A stretch of DNA of 46,352 nucleotides from Sphingomonas albertensis. Its GTDB lineage: Bacteria; Pseudomonadota; Alphaproteobacteria; Sphingomonadales; Sphingomonadaceae. The notes below the pieces were generated by a model, which saw nothing but the letters and a program-made list of their open reading frames with translations, searched no databases and was not told the DNA's origin. This document shows positions 8,003-20,998 of the stretch, piece by piece (position 1 is the stretch's first letter; each line of letters starts with the position of its first letter). The translations under genes and the position numbers were made by a program. Location: positions 1 to 46,352 of the forward strand of contig NZ_JACONT010000033.1 of assembly GCF_014358075.1 (NCBI RefSeq), read 5' to 3'.

Positions 8003-10228
8003 TCACGCCTGCGCCTTTTCGGTGTCGTTTCGCGGGGCCGGAAACGCTGCGCTCAGGCTGTCGATGGAATAGGGTTTGCGCAGGAGCGTGAACTCGCCCG
8101 CCCCCTCCCGCGACAGGATCTCGCTGTAGCCGCTGGTCAGGACCACCGGTAGCGAAGGCCGGCGGCGGCGTATCTCGCGGGCGAGCTCGATACCGTTCAT
8201 GCCGGGCATCATCACGTCCGAAAACACGAAATCGAAGGTGTCGTGTTCGCGGTCCAGTTGGGCCAGTGCCTCAGCCGCATTGCGCGCGAGCACGACGTCG
8301 TGGCCGAGATCGTGGAGCGCGCCGGTCGCGAACGCACCGACTTCCGGATTGTCCTCGACCACCAGGATCCTGATGCTCGTGCCGTCGCTTTCGCCGCTCG
8401 GGGTCTCGACGCTTTCGGCGATCCGCTCGGTCCGCTCGCGGGGAAGGAAGAGCGTGAAGGTCGCGCCGTGGCCGGGCTCGCTGGTGACGGTCACCTCGCC
8501 GCCCGACTGCTTCACGAACCCAAAGACCTGCGACAGGCCGAGACCGGTGCCATGGCCAACGTCCTTGGAGGTGAAGAAGGGTTCGAAGATATGCTCGATA
8601 TGCTCGGTCGGGATGCCCGCGCCGGTATCGGCGATCGAGATGCCGATGAAGTCGCCGTGGCGCGCCTCGTGGCCCCGGACCGGCGGGATGACGCTCCGCG
8701 GCTCGACCGTGATCGTCAGCCGCCCTTGCTGGCCCATCGCATCGCGAGCGTTGACCGCCATGTTCACGATCGCGGTCTCGAACTGGCTGACATCGGTATT
8801 CGCCAGGCACACGGTGTCGGGCAGGCGAAGATCCACCTCGATCAATGCGCCGGACAGCATTTCCATCATCTCGTTGAGGCTTCGGATCGTACTGCCCACG
8901 TCGAACACGCGTGGGGTCAGCGACGATCTCCTGGCGAAGGCGAGAAGCTGGCTGGTAAGCCGGGTCGCCCGGTCGGCGGTCTGCGAGATCGCGTCGATAT
9001 ATCGATCGCGGCGGCTCTCGCTCAGCCCCGGCTTCTTGAGCAGGTCGGTCGACCCGCGGATCACGGTCAACAGATTGTTGAAATCATGCGCGATGCCGCC
9101 GGTCAGTTGCCCGAGGGTCTCCATTTTCTGCGCCTGGCGAAGTGCATCGTGCGCGCGGGTCAGGTCTTCCGTACGTTCCGTGACCCGCCGTTCCAGCGTC
9201 GTGTTGATCTCCTGGACGGCGGAGAACAGCCGCGCATTGTCGATCGCGATCGCCGCCTGTGCGGCGATGCCGGTGATCAGCCGCTCGTGGCGTTCGCCGA
9301 ACCGATGCGTTTCGGAATGACCGAACAACAGCCCGCCGAGCACCTCTCCCGATCGCGACACAACCGGCACGGCGAGGTAGCTGCGGACCGGCAAATGGCC
9401 TGGCGGCATGCCCGAATAGGGTGCGTTGCGCCCATAGCGGGGGTCGGCGAGGATATCGTCCGACCGAATGACCCCCTCGTTGCGAAATGTCGGGCCGAAG
9501 ACGGCGGTCGCGCGCGGCCGGCCGAGCGCCTCGAAATCCTCCCGTCGCGCCCCCGCCAGCGTGAAGAGGTGAAGCCGCTCGCCGGTCTCGTCCATCAGGT
9601 TGTGGAAATACGCGCCGAACTGCGCGCCGGTGAGCTTTACTGCCGCATCGGTCACCATCTGCACGAGCGGTTCTAGCTCCAGTTCGGCGGTCAGCGCGGC
9701 ACCGGTCTGGTTCAACGTTTCGAGCGTGTGCGTCTCGGCGAGCAGTTCCTGTTCCATGCCGACCGTCTTGGTCACGTCGACGACCACCGCGACCACACCG
9801 TCGGGCGTGCCGTCGGGCCTCGGGACCGGCGAATAATTGAGATCGAAAAAGAGCTGTTCGGGCGAGCCGTTGCGGTACAGCGTCATTTCCTGGCGGGAAT
9901 AGGTCAGCGTCCTGCCGGCCAGGACGGTGCGGACGACGGCTTCGTTGAACGCGGCCGCCTCGGGCCAGGCATCGCGTACGCGACGACCGAGGATCGCAGG
10001 ATGGCTCTGGCCGGCAATCTCGGCATACAAGTCGTTATATAGCAATATGCCGTCGGCGCCCCACAGCAGGGCCATCGGCAAGGGCGATCGCAGCATGATC
10101 GCGGTCGCCGTACGAAGATGCGGCGGCCATGTTTCCAGCGTACCGAGCGGCGAATTCGACCAGTCGCGCGCGGCGATCGCGCGTCCAAGGTCTCCACCGG
10201 AGTCCAGAAACGCTGGAATGTCGCCCAC
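8003..10228 (-). CDS. Hybrid sensor histidine kinase (PAS-GAF-HisKA-HATPase-REC)
   Basis: A 741-residue soluble kinase with no membrane segment. Order of domains: PAS (about 50-155), GAF (about 175-335), a coiled linker (335-368), HisKA with phosphorylatable His381 in GGIAHDFNNLLT, an HATPase domain (N-box NMAVNARDA about 489-497, G1 DTGAGIP 534-540, G2 GTGLGL 560-565), and a C-terminal receiver with Asp671 in SDVMMPG and Lys718. HisKA with HDFNNLLT and a C-terminal receiver is a common alphaproteobacterial light/redox or stress kinase layout; the GAF domain has no CxH chromophore site that I can see, so the signal is unknown. The start is GTG at 10228. No response regulator gene is adjacent, so phosphate may pass on to a phosphotransferase encoded elsewhere. 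Confidence 0.9.
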   Translation of the reverse strand: MGDIPAFLDSGGDLGRAIAARDWSNSPLGTLETWPPHLRTATAIMLRSPLPMALLWGADGILLYNDLYAEIAGQSHPAILGRRVRDAWPEAAAFNEAVVRTVLAGRTLTYSRQEMTLYRNGSPEQLFFDLNYSPVPRPDGTPDGVVAVVVDVTKTVGMEQELLAETHTLETLNQTGAALTAELELEPLVQMVTDAAVKLTGAQFGAYFHNLMDETGERLHLFTLAGARREDFEALGRPRATAVFGPTFRNEGVIRSDDILADPRYGRNAPYSGMPPGHLPVRSYLAVPVVSRSGEVLGGLLFGHSETHRFGERHERLITGIAAQAAIAIDNARLFSAVQEINTTLERRVTERTEDLTRAHDALRQAQKMETLGQLTGGIAHDFNNLLTVIRGSTDLLKKPGLSESRRDRYIDAISQTADRATRLTSQLLAFARRSSLTPRVFDVGSTIRSLNEMMEMLSGALIEVDLRLPDTVCLANTDVSQFETAIVNMAVNARDAMGQQGRLTITVEPRSVIPPVRGHEARHGDFIGISIADTGAGIPTEHIEHIFEPFFTSKDVGHGTGLGLSQVFGFVKQSGGEVTVTSEPGHGATFTLFLPRERTERIAESVETPSGESDGTSIRILVVEDNPEVGAFATGALHDLGHDVVLARNAAEALAQLDREHDTFDFVFSDVMMPGMNGIELAREIRRRRPSLPVVLTSGYSEILSREGAGEFTLLRKPYSIDSLSAAFPAPRNDTEKAQA

Positions 10229-10637
10229 GATCGATCCCCATGCCTTCGATGCCGGGCTGGCATCCGCTGTCCGCCAACCGATAGCGTCAAGTTTCGGTCG
10301 CGTCGCTTCGATTCATGACGGGATTATAGGCGCCGACGCAATCACTTGGTTGGCGGAACGGCGTGTCGCGCGTGGGGTCGTGAACTAAGCGTAATGCAGG
10401 TCGCAACTACCGGCGCCCCGCAAGTCCGGCCGAAGGTTTCCGCGCCTATCGGCGAAAGATCGAGCGATCCTGCCGCAGTCGCTTGCCCGCGTCCTAGAGG
10501 ACGGGGAAGCTTGGTGTCCCACGGCGGACAAAATCGGGCACCCAGATTGTTGGACAATTCGTATCGAACGCCACTCATCGAGAGTTCGCGGGACCGGGAT
10601 CGCGTGATCTTCAGATCTCGCCCCGGTGCCCTCGCGT
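10229..10637. other. Intergenic region between the kinase and the toxin/immunity pair
   Basis: About 400 bases in which no frame looks like a gene. It contains a short hairpin around 10489-10505 (GTCC-TAGA-GGAC flanked by G/C pairs). I looked here for a copy of the tRNA-Leu 3' end that would mark an island boundary and found none longer than about nine bases. Confidence 0.4.
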
Positions 10638-10949
10638 TCAATCCCTCGCATCGCGCAACGCTTCCAACTCGGCCAGTCTCACCGGATCGTCGGCAGCGAG
10701 CGTTTCTTCGAGATAGAAACCATACGGGATATTGCGCACCACCTCTTGCGCTTTCCCACTATATTCCGCAGCGATAACAGCGAAGGCATCGACCAATTCC
10801 CGGAGGAAGCCCTTGTCTAGCACCTCAAGCTGGGCCCCGAGTACCTCAGACGCCTCGACGGCAGTATCAAGGTTCAACTCTTCCTCGTCGGTCAGCTCCA
10901 GAAACACGACATACTCCGCGATAATGCGCGCAACCTGCTTGGCTATCAT
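10638..10949 (-). CDS. Putative immunity protein of the upstream toxin
   Basis: A 103-residue, strongly acidic, all-helical-looking protein (EYVVFLELTDEEELNLD near residue 12; ends LAELEALRDARD). It has no signal peptide or membrane helix, so it should act in the cytoplasm. Its ATG overlaps the stop of the large upstream gene (ATGA at 10949-10946), the usual layout for a toxin followed by its antidote, and its acidity complements the basic C-terminus of that protein. Base composition is more AT-rich than in neighbouring housekeeping genes. I do not recognise the exact immunity family. Function is inferred from context, not from a known motif. Confidence 0.65.
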   Translation of the reverse strand: MIAKQVARIIAEYVVFLELTDEEELNLDTAVEASEVLGAQLEVLDKGFLRELVDAFAVIAAEYSGKAQEVVRNIPYGFYLEETLAADDPVRLAELEALRDARD

Positions 10950-12019
10950 GGCTTCGCCACCTTCACTTTGATGTTAGTCACGTTCATCTTCTTGAGAAGC
11001 TTGAGAGCTTTGGTTCTCTGGGCAGAAGTGGGCACTTCCCATATTCCGATCAGGCGATGTTGCGCCAACACCTCGGATTGCCGCAAAATCTGAGCTCGAG
11101 CGCGAGGCATATCCCTGACCGACCATTTACGGTCGATCACATAATCGCCCTGGATGCCGTCGAACTTTACGGGCCTCTTCGAGCCATCAGCCATCGTTCG
11201 CATCAATGTAGGTGCCTGACCGGCTCGCGAGCCGGTCGCAGCGTCGTTATACGCTTTCCAAGGTTTTTCGGACCGGACCACCTCTTTCACCCAGCCGATC
11301 TGTGGCGGAGCGTAGGTTATGCGCGGTCTCACTAGGCGAAGACTGCGCAATGCGGAGACCTTGGAGAGCGCGGCCCCCGGCGCGACCGCTAATGCAACGT
11401 TTCCGGCGGCCGTCCCCGTGGCATGACCGATATCGCGTGCCGAGGCGTTGGCGACTGCCTCCGCTGCTCGCGAAACCTGGATACGAGCAGGCGTGTCTTC
11501 GGCAGCGATAGCAGTATCGATCATGCCTGCAATCCCGCCGCCAGCGTTGCGAATGGTCGTCACCGGATTTGTCGTCAGTGCCCCGTGAACCCCCGTCACC
11601 GTTTCCTTCCCGACGTCGTAAAGCCCTTCACCGACGCCACCGACAAATTCGACGACCGGGTTCGGCGGTCTACCGGGCCGCGATGCAGCGTCGCTTTGGG
11701 GGTGACCCCCGGATGGCCTGGGTTCCGTTCTACGCCGGCCATCGCCTATCCGCGTGCCGACCCGCAATGCTTCCGACTTTGAGGGTCTGGCGGCGCGCGA
11801 CTTGCCGCGATCACCCATGCTCGGTTCGCCTGTCGGATCGGCGCCGCTCGAGCCATAATGTCTTCCTGCGCCGGCGAATGTGAACCGACCGTCTTCAGGA
11901 TCGTGCCATGGATTGAATTTGAGTTCGACACCCTCGGGGCTCAACGCTGTCGGCAGACTACCGGTTCGCAACCAGTGCGAGAACCCCGACTTGTGTTCGC
12001 CGTTCGTTGTCTGATCCAT
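10946..12019 (-). CDS. Putative polymorphic toxin with PD-(D/E)xK nuclease-like C-terminus
   Basis: A 357-residue protein without a Sec signal. N-terminal residues about 30-55 contain FNPWHDPEDGRFTFAGAGR, a motif resembling those in some alphaproteobacterial phage-head and toxin proteins. Residues 60-125 are disordered (basic, Ser/Pro/Gly). Residues about 125-170 (GGVGEGLYDVGKETVTGVHG, TNPVTTIRNAGGG) look like the pre-toxin helices of RHS or LXG toxins. The C-terminal 120 residues hold VKFDGIQGDYVIDRK, whose Asp and Asp-x-Lys fit a restriction-endonuclease-fold toxin, followed by ILRQSEVL and IGIWEVP. It probably cleaves nucleic acid. The gene is followed by a likely immunity gene with ATGA overlap and lies downstream of tRNA-Leu. 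Start 12019 has a purine-rich GGGGGAAG site. Confidence 0.7.
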   Translation of the reverse strand: MDQTTNGEHKSGFSHWLRTGSLPTALSPEGVELKFNPWHDPEDGRFTFAGAGRHYGSSGADPTGEPSMGDRGKSRAARPSKSEALRVGTRIGDGRRRTEPRPSGGHPQSDAASRPGRPPNPVVEFVGGVGEGLYDVGKETVTGVHGALTTNPVTTIRNAGGGIAGMIDTAIAAEDTPARIQVSRAAEAVANASARDIGHATGTAAGNVALAVAPGAALSKVSALRSLRLVRPRITYAPPQIGWVKEVVRSEKPWKAYNDAATGSRAGQAPTLMRTMADGSKRPVKFDGIQGDYVIDRKWSVRDMPRARAQILRQSEVLAQHRLIGIWEVPTSAQRTKALKLLKKMNVTNIKVKVAKP

Positions 12020-12468
12020 GCTGCTTCCCCCACCTACTCGTGCAGCAAGATCAGCTGAGCAAAGAAATCCAACATTGCAAGCTGCAATACTTCGGCAGGA
12101 TGAAATCGTTGAACAAGCGGCTGCCGGAAATTTCTCATATTAGGAAATTTGCGGTCGCCAAGGTTTGCTAGAGCAGCTGGACTCAATAGCGTGAGGTAGC
12201 GCTATCTATTGATACATTTTCCAAAAGAGCAGAATTTACTGTCTGCATTGCGAACATGCTGTCGAGTTCGGTAAAGTCGTCAATGGCGCGCGCCAGCGTG
12301 GAACGTAGATGGGCGTCGACGCAGAGGGCCGTGGATCCAACTCAGAAAGCCAGGACGAAGGGCTTGAGATTGGAAATATGAATTGAGGCGCTGACGTGCC
12401 GTGCTTTTTCCATAGCCGTTTCGCCGCAGGAAAAAGCCGCGCCTTGGTCGATCTATGAGGGATCGCAT
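12020..12468. other. AT-rich intergenic stretch between toxin gene and tRNA-Leu
   Basis: About 450 bases, visibly poorer in GC than the rest of the window, especially 12050-12250. It must hold the toxin promoter (leftward). No intact gene is supported. A leftward frame without a start codon (12341-12183) has protein-like content and is listed separately. The composition and the tRNA neighbour suggest imported DNA. Confidence 0.45.
12183..12341 (-). pseudogene. Possible gene remnant, unrecognised
   Basis: A 52-codon stretch bounded by stops, without ATG near its start, reading in part LARAIDDFTELDSMFAMQ and ending SIDSATSRY. Its amino-acid mix looks more like real protein than the surrounding shadow frames. 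It could be the tail of a gene cut off when the island next to tRNA-Leu was rearranged. No family recognised. Confidence 0.2.
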
Positions 12469-12493
12469 GGGCCCCCCAACAACGGGGGGACCC
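12469..12493 (-). terminator. Hairpin directly after tRNA-Leu
   Basis: GGGTCCCCCC GTTG TTGGGGGGCCC read leftward, immediately adjacent to the tRNA CCA end. No T-run follows, so it may serve RNA processing or weak termination. Confidence 0.4.
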
Positions 12494-12580
12494 TGGTGCC
12501 CGGAAGAGGACTCGAACCTCCACGACCTTGCGATCGCCAGCACCTGAAGCTGGTGCGTCTACCAATTCCGCCATCCGGGC
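12494..12580 (-). tRNA. tRNA-Leu (anticodon CAG)
   Basis: An 87-nt tRNA including an encoded CCA. Acceptor GCCCGGA pairs with TCCGGGC; the D-arm has AATTGGTAGAC; anticodon stem CCAGC/GCTGG encloses TTCAGGT, giving anticodon CAG; there is a long variable arm as in class II tRNAs; the T-arm is GGTTCGAGTCC. Its 3' end faces the AT-rich toxin region, the usual geometry for island insertion at a tRNA. Confidence 0.95.
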
Positions 12581-12692
12581 ACGGGGTAGGAGGGCGCCTC
12601 TAGTGGAGGGTCGCGATGCTTGTCAACACGCCTCTTGCTGGGGCAAGGGGTTATTCGCGAATGGGCAGGCAAAACAAAGTGGACGGACGGCG

Positions 12693-13646
12693 ATGAACGA
12701 CAAACTGGTGACGCTGATCGGGGGCGGCGGTTTCGTCGGCCGCTATGTCGCACAGGCGCTGCTGGCGACGGGCGCCCGCGTCCGCATCGCGCAGCGCGAT
12801 CCGCGGCAGGCCTTCTTCCTGAAACCGCTCGGCGGGCTCGGCCAGACACAGTTCGTCGGCGCCGACGTCACCAAGCCCGAGACGATCGCGCATGCGGTCC
12901 ACGGCTCGGATGTAGTGGTGAATCTGGTCGGCGTGCTCGCGGGCGATTTCCAGCGGATCCAGGCGCTCGGCGCGCAGACGGTCGCAAAGGCTGCGGCCGA
13001 GGCCGGTGTCGGCGCGCTGGTGCATGTTTCGGCGATCGGAGCGGATCCGGAGTCCGCCTCGGCCTACGGCAAGTCGAAGGGGCAGGGCGAGGCGGCCGTG
13101 CTTGCGGCGTTCCCGACCGCAACGATCCTGCGGCCATCGATCGTGTTCGGCCAGGAAGACCAGTTCGTGAATCGCTTTGCCGGCATGATCGCCAAGGCGC
13201 CGGTGGTGCCGGTGCTGCGCGCCGGGGCGAAGTTCCAGCCGGTGTTCGTCGGCAATGTCGCCGATGCGATCGTCGCGGCGGCGTCGGCGCCCGAGACGTT
13301 CGGCGGGCAGGCGCTGGAACTCGGCGGGCCCGACATCATCACGATGGGCAATCTGATCCGCTGGATCGCCAAGACGATCGGCCGTAATCCTTCGATCGTC
13401 GAGCTGCCGGACTTTGCCGGCGCGATGATCGCCAAGGCCGGTTTCCTGCCGGGTATGCCGATCACCAAGGATCAGTGGACGATGTTGCAGAGCGACAATG
13501 TCGTCACCGGCACCGACGGCCTAGCGGCGTTCGGAATCGAGGCGACGCCGTTGTCGACGGTCGCGCCCGGCTGGCTGGTGCGCTTTCGCAAGGCTGGACG
13601 GTTCGGTCGGCGCGCCGAAACGCGGGCGGAAGTCCACACAAGCTGA
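12693..13646 (+). CDS. Complex I NDUFA9-like NAD(P)-binding protein
   Basis: A 317-residue atypical short-chain dehydrogenase. The Rossmann fold starts at once with VTLIGGGGFVGRYVAQAL (GxGGFxG nucleotide site). The central YGKSKGQGE corresponds to the YxxxK position. The C-terminal half follows the NDUFA9 pattern (ILRPSIVFGQEDQFVNRFAGM, FQPVFVGNVADAI). In bacteria this family is linked to complex I assembly or quinone-related roles. The frame is open further upstream through the tRNA gene, but the ATG at 12693 sits after GGACGG and exactly before the fold. uppP follows in the same direction after a gap of about 90 bases. Confidence 0.85.
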   Translation: MNDKLVTLIGGGGFVGRYVAQALLATGARVRIAQRDPRQAFFLKPLGGLGQTQFVGADVTKPETIAHAVHGSDVVVNLVGVLAGDFQRIQALGAQTVAKAAAEAGVGALVHVSAIGADPESASAYGKSKGQGEAAVLAAFPTATILRPSIVFGQEDQFVNRFAGMIAKAPVVPVLRAGAKFQPVFVGNVADAIVAAASAPETFGGQALELGGPDIITMGNLIRWIAKTIGRNPSIVELPDFAGAMIAKAGFLPGMPITKDQWTMLQSDNVVTGTDGLAAFGIEATPLSTVAPGWLVRFRKAGRFGRRAETRAEVHTS

Positions 13647-13733
13647 GCCTTCTCGTGCTACGCTGCTTCCAACACCCGCGCCTTTTCTGAAACCCGCGCC
13701 TCTTTCTGAAACCTGCGACGCCGGAGCGCCTGC

Positions 13734-14543
13734 TTGACCGAACTTCTTACCGTCATCCTCCTCGGCATCGTCGAGGGGATCACCGAATTCCTGCCCGTCT
13801 CGTCGACCGGGCATCTCATCCTCGCCACCCGGCTGCTCGGCTATGACGCAGGGCGCTGGGAGGTGTTCAACGTCGTCATTCAGCTCGGCGCGATTCTCGC
13901 GATCGTCGTTTTGTATTGGCGGACGTTCTGGGCGGTCGGTATGGGGCTGATCAAGCGCGAGCCCAAGTCGTGGCTGTTCCTGCGCAACCTGGTCGTCGCG
14001 TTCATTCCGGCCGCGGTGATCGGGTTGGCGTTGCATAAGTATATCGAGGCGTTGCTCGGCAATGCCGAGGTCGTCGCGATTGCGCTGATCGTCGGCGGCT
14101 TCGCGATCCTCGCGGTCGAGCGGTTCGCGCCGCGCAGCGACATCAGCGGCGTCGCGGACATTCCGCTGAAGACCGTGATCGGGATCGGCTTTCTCCAGTG
14201 TCTTGCGATGATCCCGGGCGTCAGCCGGTCGGGCGCGACCATCCTTGGCGCGTTGGCGCTGGGCGTCGAGCGGCGCACCGCGGCGGAGTTCAGCTTCTTC
14301 CTCGCGATCCCGACGATGCTGGGTGCGAGCGCGCTCGAACTGTTGAAGAACCGCGATGCGATTGCGAGCGGCGGCGGTGTCGGGCTGGGCGCGATCGCGA
14401 TCGGTGCCGCGGTGTCGTTCATCGTCGCGTTGCTGGTGGTGAAGTGGTTCGTTGGGATCGTCACCAAGCATGGCTTCGTCCCGTTCGCCTGGTACCGCGT
14501 GGCTGCCGGTTCGGCCGCACTGGTCTGGCTCCTGAGCAAGTAA
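13734..14543 (+). CDS. uppP: Undecaprenyl-diphosphatase UppP/BacA
   Basis: A 269-residue membrane enzyme that recycles undecaprenyl diphosphate to the monophosphate carrier for peptidoglycan and other envelope polymers; raised dosage gives bacitracin tolerance. It has the two signature segments, EGITEFLPVSSTGHLI (about residues 10-25) and PGVSRSGATI (about 161-170), with the Glu and Arg of the active site, and about eight membrane helices. The start is TTG at 13734, with GGAG at 13723-13726 seven bases upstream. Directly preceded by the NDUFA9-like gene, a pairing common in sphingomonads. Confidence 0.95.
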   Translation: MTELLTVILLGIVEGITEFLPVSSTGHLILATRLLGYDAGRWEVFNVVIQLGAILAIVVLYWRTFWAVGMGLIKREPKSWLFLRNLVVAFIPAAVIGLALHKYIEALLGNAEVVAIALIVGGFAILAVERFAPRSDISGVADIPLKTVIGIGFLQCLAMIPGVSRSGATILGALALGVERRTAAEFSFFLAIPTMLGASALELLKNRDAIASGGGVGLGAIAIGAAVSFIVALLVVKWFVGIVTKHGFVPFAWYRVAAGSAALVWLLSK

Positions 14544-14694
14544 GTCCGATTCGGAACAAATAACCGTAATTGCGATCGGTTCTTGAAAAATCGAGTTGCC
14601 ATTCCGTTTTTATAGGTCAGTAAAGCTAACCTAAATGCTGTTTTAGCCGTGACAAGCTTCCCGCAGCGCAATAACGCGGCTGTCGGAGGCATGT

Positions 14695-16133
14695 ATGGCG
14701 AACGATTCGATGCTAAAGTTTGTTGGGCGGGAGCAATCCTATCCGGCGAAGCGTACCGCGGATGAGCGGCAGGAGGATTTCCGCGAGATCGCGCAGCGAT
14801 ACGCGGTTGAGCCCGCCGAGGAGCAGGCGGGGCGCTGTTCGCAGTGTGGCGTGCCCTATTGCTCGGTCCATTGCCCACTGCACAACCATATCCCCGACTG
14901 GCTCCGCCTCACCGCGGAAGGCCGGCTGCGCGAGGCATATGAGCTGAGCAACGCGACCTCGACGATGCCCGAGATCTGCGGGCGCATCTGTCCGCAGGAC
15001 CGGCTGTGCGAAGGCAATTGCGTCATCGAATTCACGGGCCACGGCGCGGTCACGATCGGATCGGTCGAGAAGTTCATCACCGACACCGCCTGGGAGAATG
15101 GCTGGGTCGAGCCGCTGGTGCCGGGTAGATCGCGCGGCCAGTCGGTCGGCGTGATCGGCGCGGGCCCGGCAGGCCTGACCGCGGCGGAATATCTGCGCGG
15201 GCATGGCTATGACGTGCACGTCTATGATCGCTACGACCGCGCGGGCGGGTTGCTCACCTACGGCATCCCCGGATTTAAGCTCGAAAAGCCGATCGTCATG
15301 CGGCGCGTCGAGCGGCTCAAGACCGCTGGCATCGTCTTCCACGAAGGCTTCGCGGTCGGCCACGATGCGAGCCTCGACGATCTGCGCCAGCGCCACGATG
15401 CAGTGCTGATCGCGACCGGCGTTTACAAGTCGCGCGCGATGGACCTGCCCGGCGGCGGGTCTAACGGCGTGGTCGCGGCACTCGACTTCCTCGTCGCCTC
15501 GAACCGCAAGGGCTTCGGCGACGCCGTCCCCGCATTCGACGACGGGAGTCTCAACGCCGAGGGCAAGGACGTCGTCGTGATCGGTGGCGGCGACACCGCG
15601 ATGGACTGCGTTCGTACAGCGATCCGCCAGGGCGCGAAGTCGGTGAAGTGCCTCTACCGCCGCGACCGCGCCAACATGCCTGGCTCGCAGCGCGAGGTCG
15701 CCAATGCCGAAGAGGAGGGCGTCGAGTTCGTCTGGCTCTCCGGGCCGCAGAGCTTCGACGGTGGCGACACGGTATCGAGCGTCAAGGTCCGGAAGATGCG
15801 GCTCGGCGCCCCCGATGCAAGCGGCCGCCGCGCACCCGAACCTGATCCCGCCGGCGATTATTCGGTGAACGCCGATCTCGTGATCAAGGCGCTCGGCTTC
15901 GATGCCGAGGATCTGCCGACCTTGTTCGCGACACCGGAACTGGGCGTGAGCCGCTGGGGCACCGTGCTGGTCGACGGCAAGACGCTGATGACGAGCCTCG
16001 ACGGCGTGTTCGCGGCGGGCGACATCGTCCGCGGGGCGAGCCTCGTCGTCTGGGCGATCCGCGACGGCCGCGATGTCGCCGCGACGATGCACAAATGGCT
16101 GAAGACCAAGGCGGCGAACGCGAAGGTCGCGGC

Positions 16134-16137
<4 letters not shown>
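14695..16137 (+). CDS. gltD: Glutamate synthase (NADPH) small subunit
   Basis: A 480-residue flavoprotein that takes electrons from NADPH and passes them through FAD and 4Fe-4S clusters to GltB. The N-terminal cluster motif has Cys at about 48, 51, 56 and 60 (CSQCGVPYCSVHC), with a second set near residues 98-112 (CGRICPQDRLCEGNC). FAD site GVIGAGPAGL (about 152) and NADPH site VVIGGGDTAMDC (about 292) follow, then the late FAD motif GVFAAGDIVRG (about 437). Length is normal. It precedes gltB with an ATGA overlap, the reverse of the common gltB-gltD order. Confidence 0.96.
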
Positions 16138-20660
<4,523 letters not shown>

Positions 20661-20680
20661 AGCGGCACCACACAAACACC

Positions 20681-20780
20681 ACCCCGGCGAAGGCCGGGGC
20701 CCAATTGGGGGACGTCCCTAACGAAGGGCAGGACTCCGTTACTGCGACCTTTCCAATTGGGCCCCGGCCTTCGCCGGGGT
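20681..20780. repeat. Palindromic repeat, family A (CCCCGGCGAAGGCCGGGGCCCA)
   Basis: Two 28-bp arms in perfect inverted order, 20681-20708 and 20753-20780, each itself containing CCCCGGC-GAAG-GCCGGGG. The same arms occur at 24364-24461 and 43797-43892. Placement is strictly between genes here. It may also act as a transcription stop after gltB. Confidence 0.9.
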
Positions 20781-20799
20781 GGGGTAGTAAGTTGGTTTC

Positions 20800-20916
20800 G
20801 CGCAGAGGCGCAGAGGACGCGGAGGGGGGCTCCCCCGGTACGGGCTGCTTGCACTCCAACGCGCGTTGGAGAAATGCTCGCTTCGCGACAAGCGCAACAC
20901 CTCTGCGCCTCTGCGC
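20800..20916. repeat. Palindromic repeat, family E (GCGCAGAGGCGCAGAGG)
   Basis: A 17-bp perfect inverted repeat, 20800-20816 with 20900-20916, enclosing an 18-bp palindrome CTCCAACGC/GCGTTGGAG at 20854-20871. It lies directly behind the family A element, so two unrelated repeat families have landed side by side after gltB. Confidence 0.85.
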
Positions 20917-20998
20917 GAACAAATCTTATCGCCACAAACGCCACACCGACCAACCCGCGCTAGTGACACAGCCGCCCCCCACCGCCTAAACGGATGGC

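Noticed and set aside
12236..12574. 112-codon leftward frame reading through the tRNA-Leu gene
   Set aside because: Its first third is translated tRNA sequence (AELVDAPASGAGDRK is a familiar mistranslated tRNA-Leu); not a gene.
12494..12580. tRNA 3' end as an attachment site with a matching copy near 10500
   Set aside because: The best match in 10229-10637 is about nine bases with a mismatch, which is expected by chance.
14544..14694. Riboswitch before gltD
   Set aside because: Only short weak inverted repeats (AACCG/CGGTT, TCCGA/TCGGA) are present; nothing matches a known aptamer.
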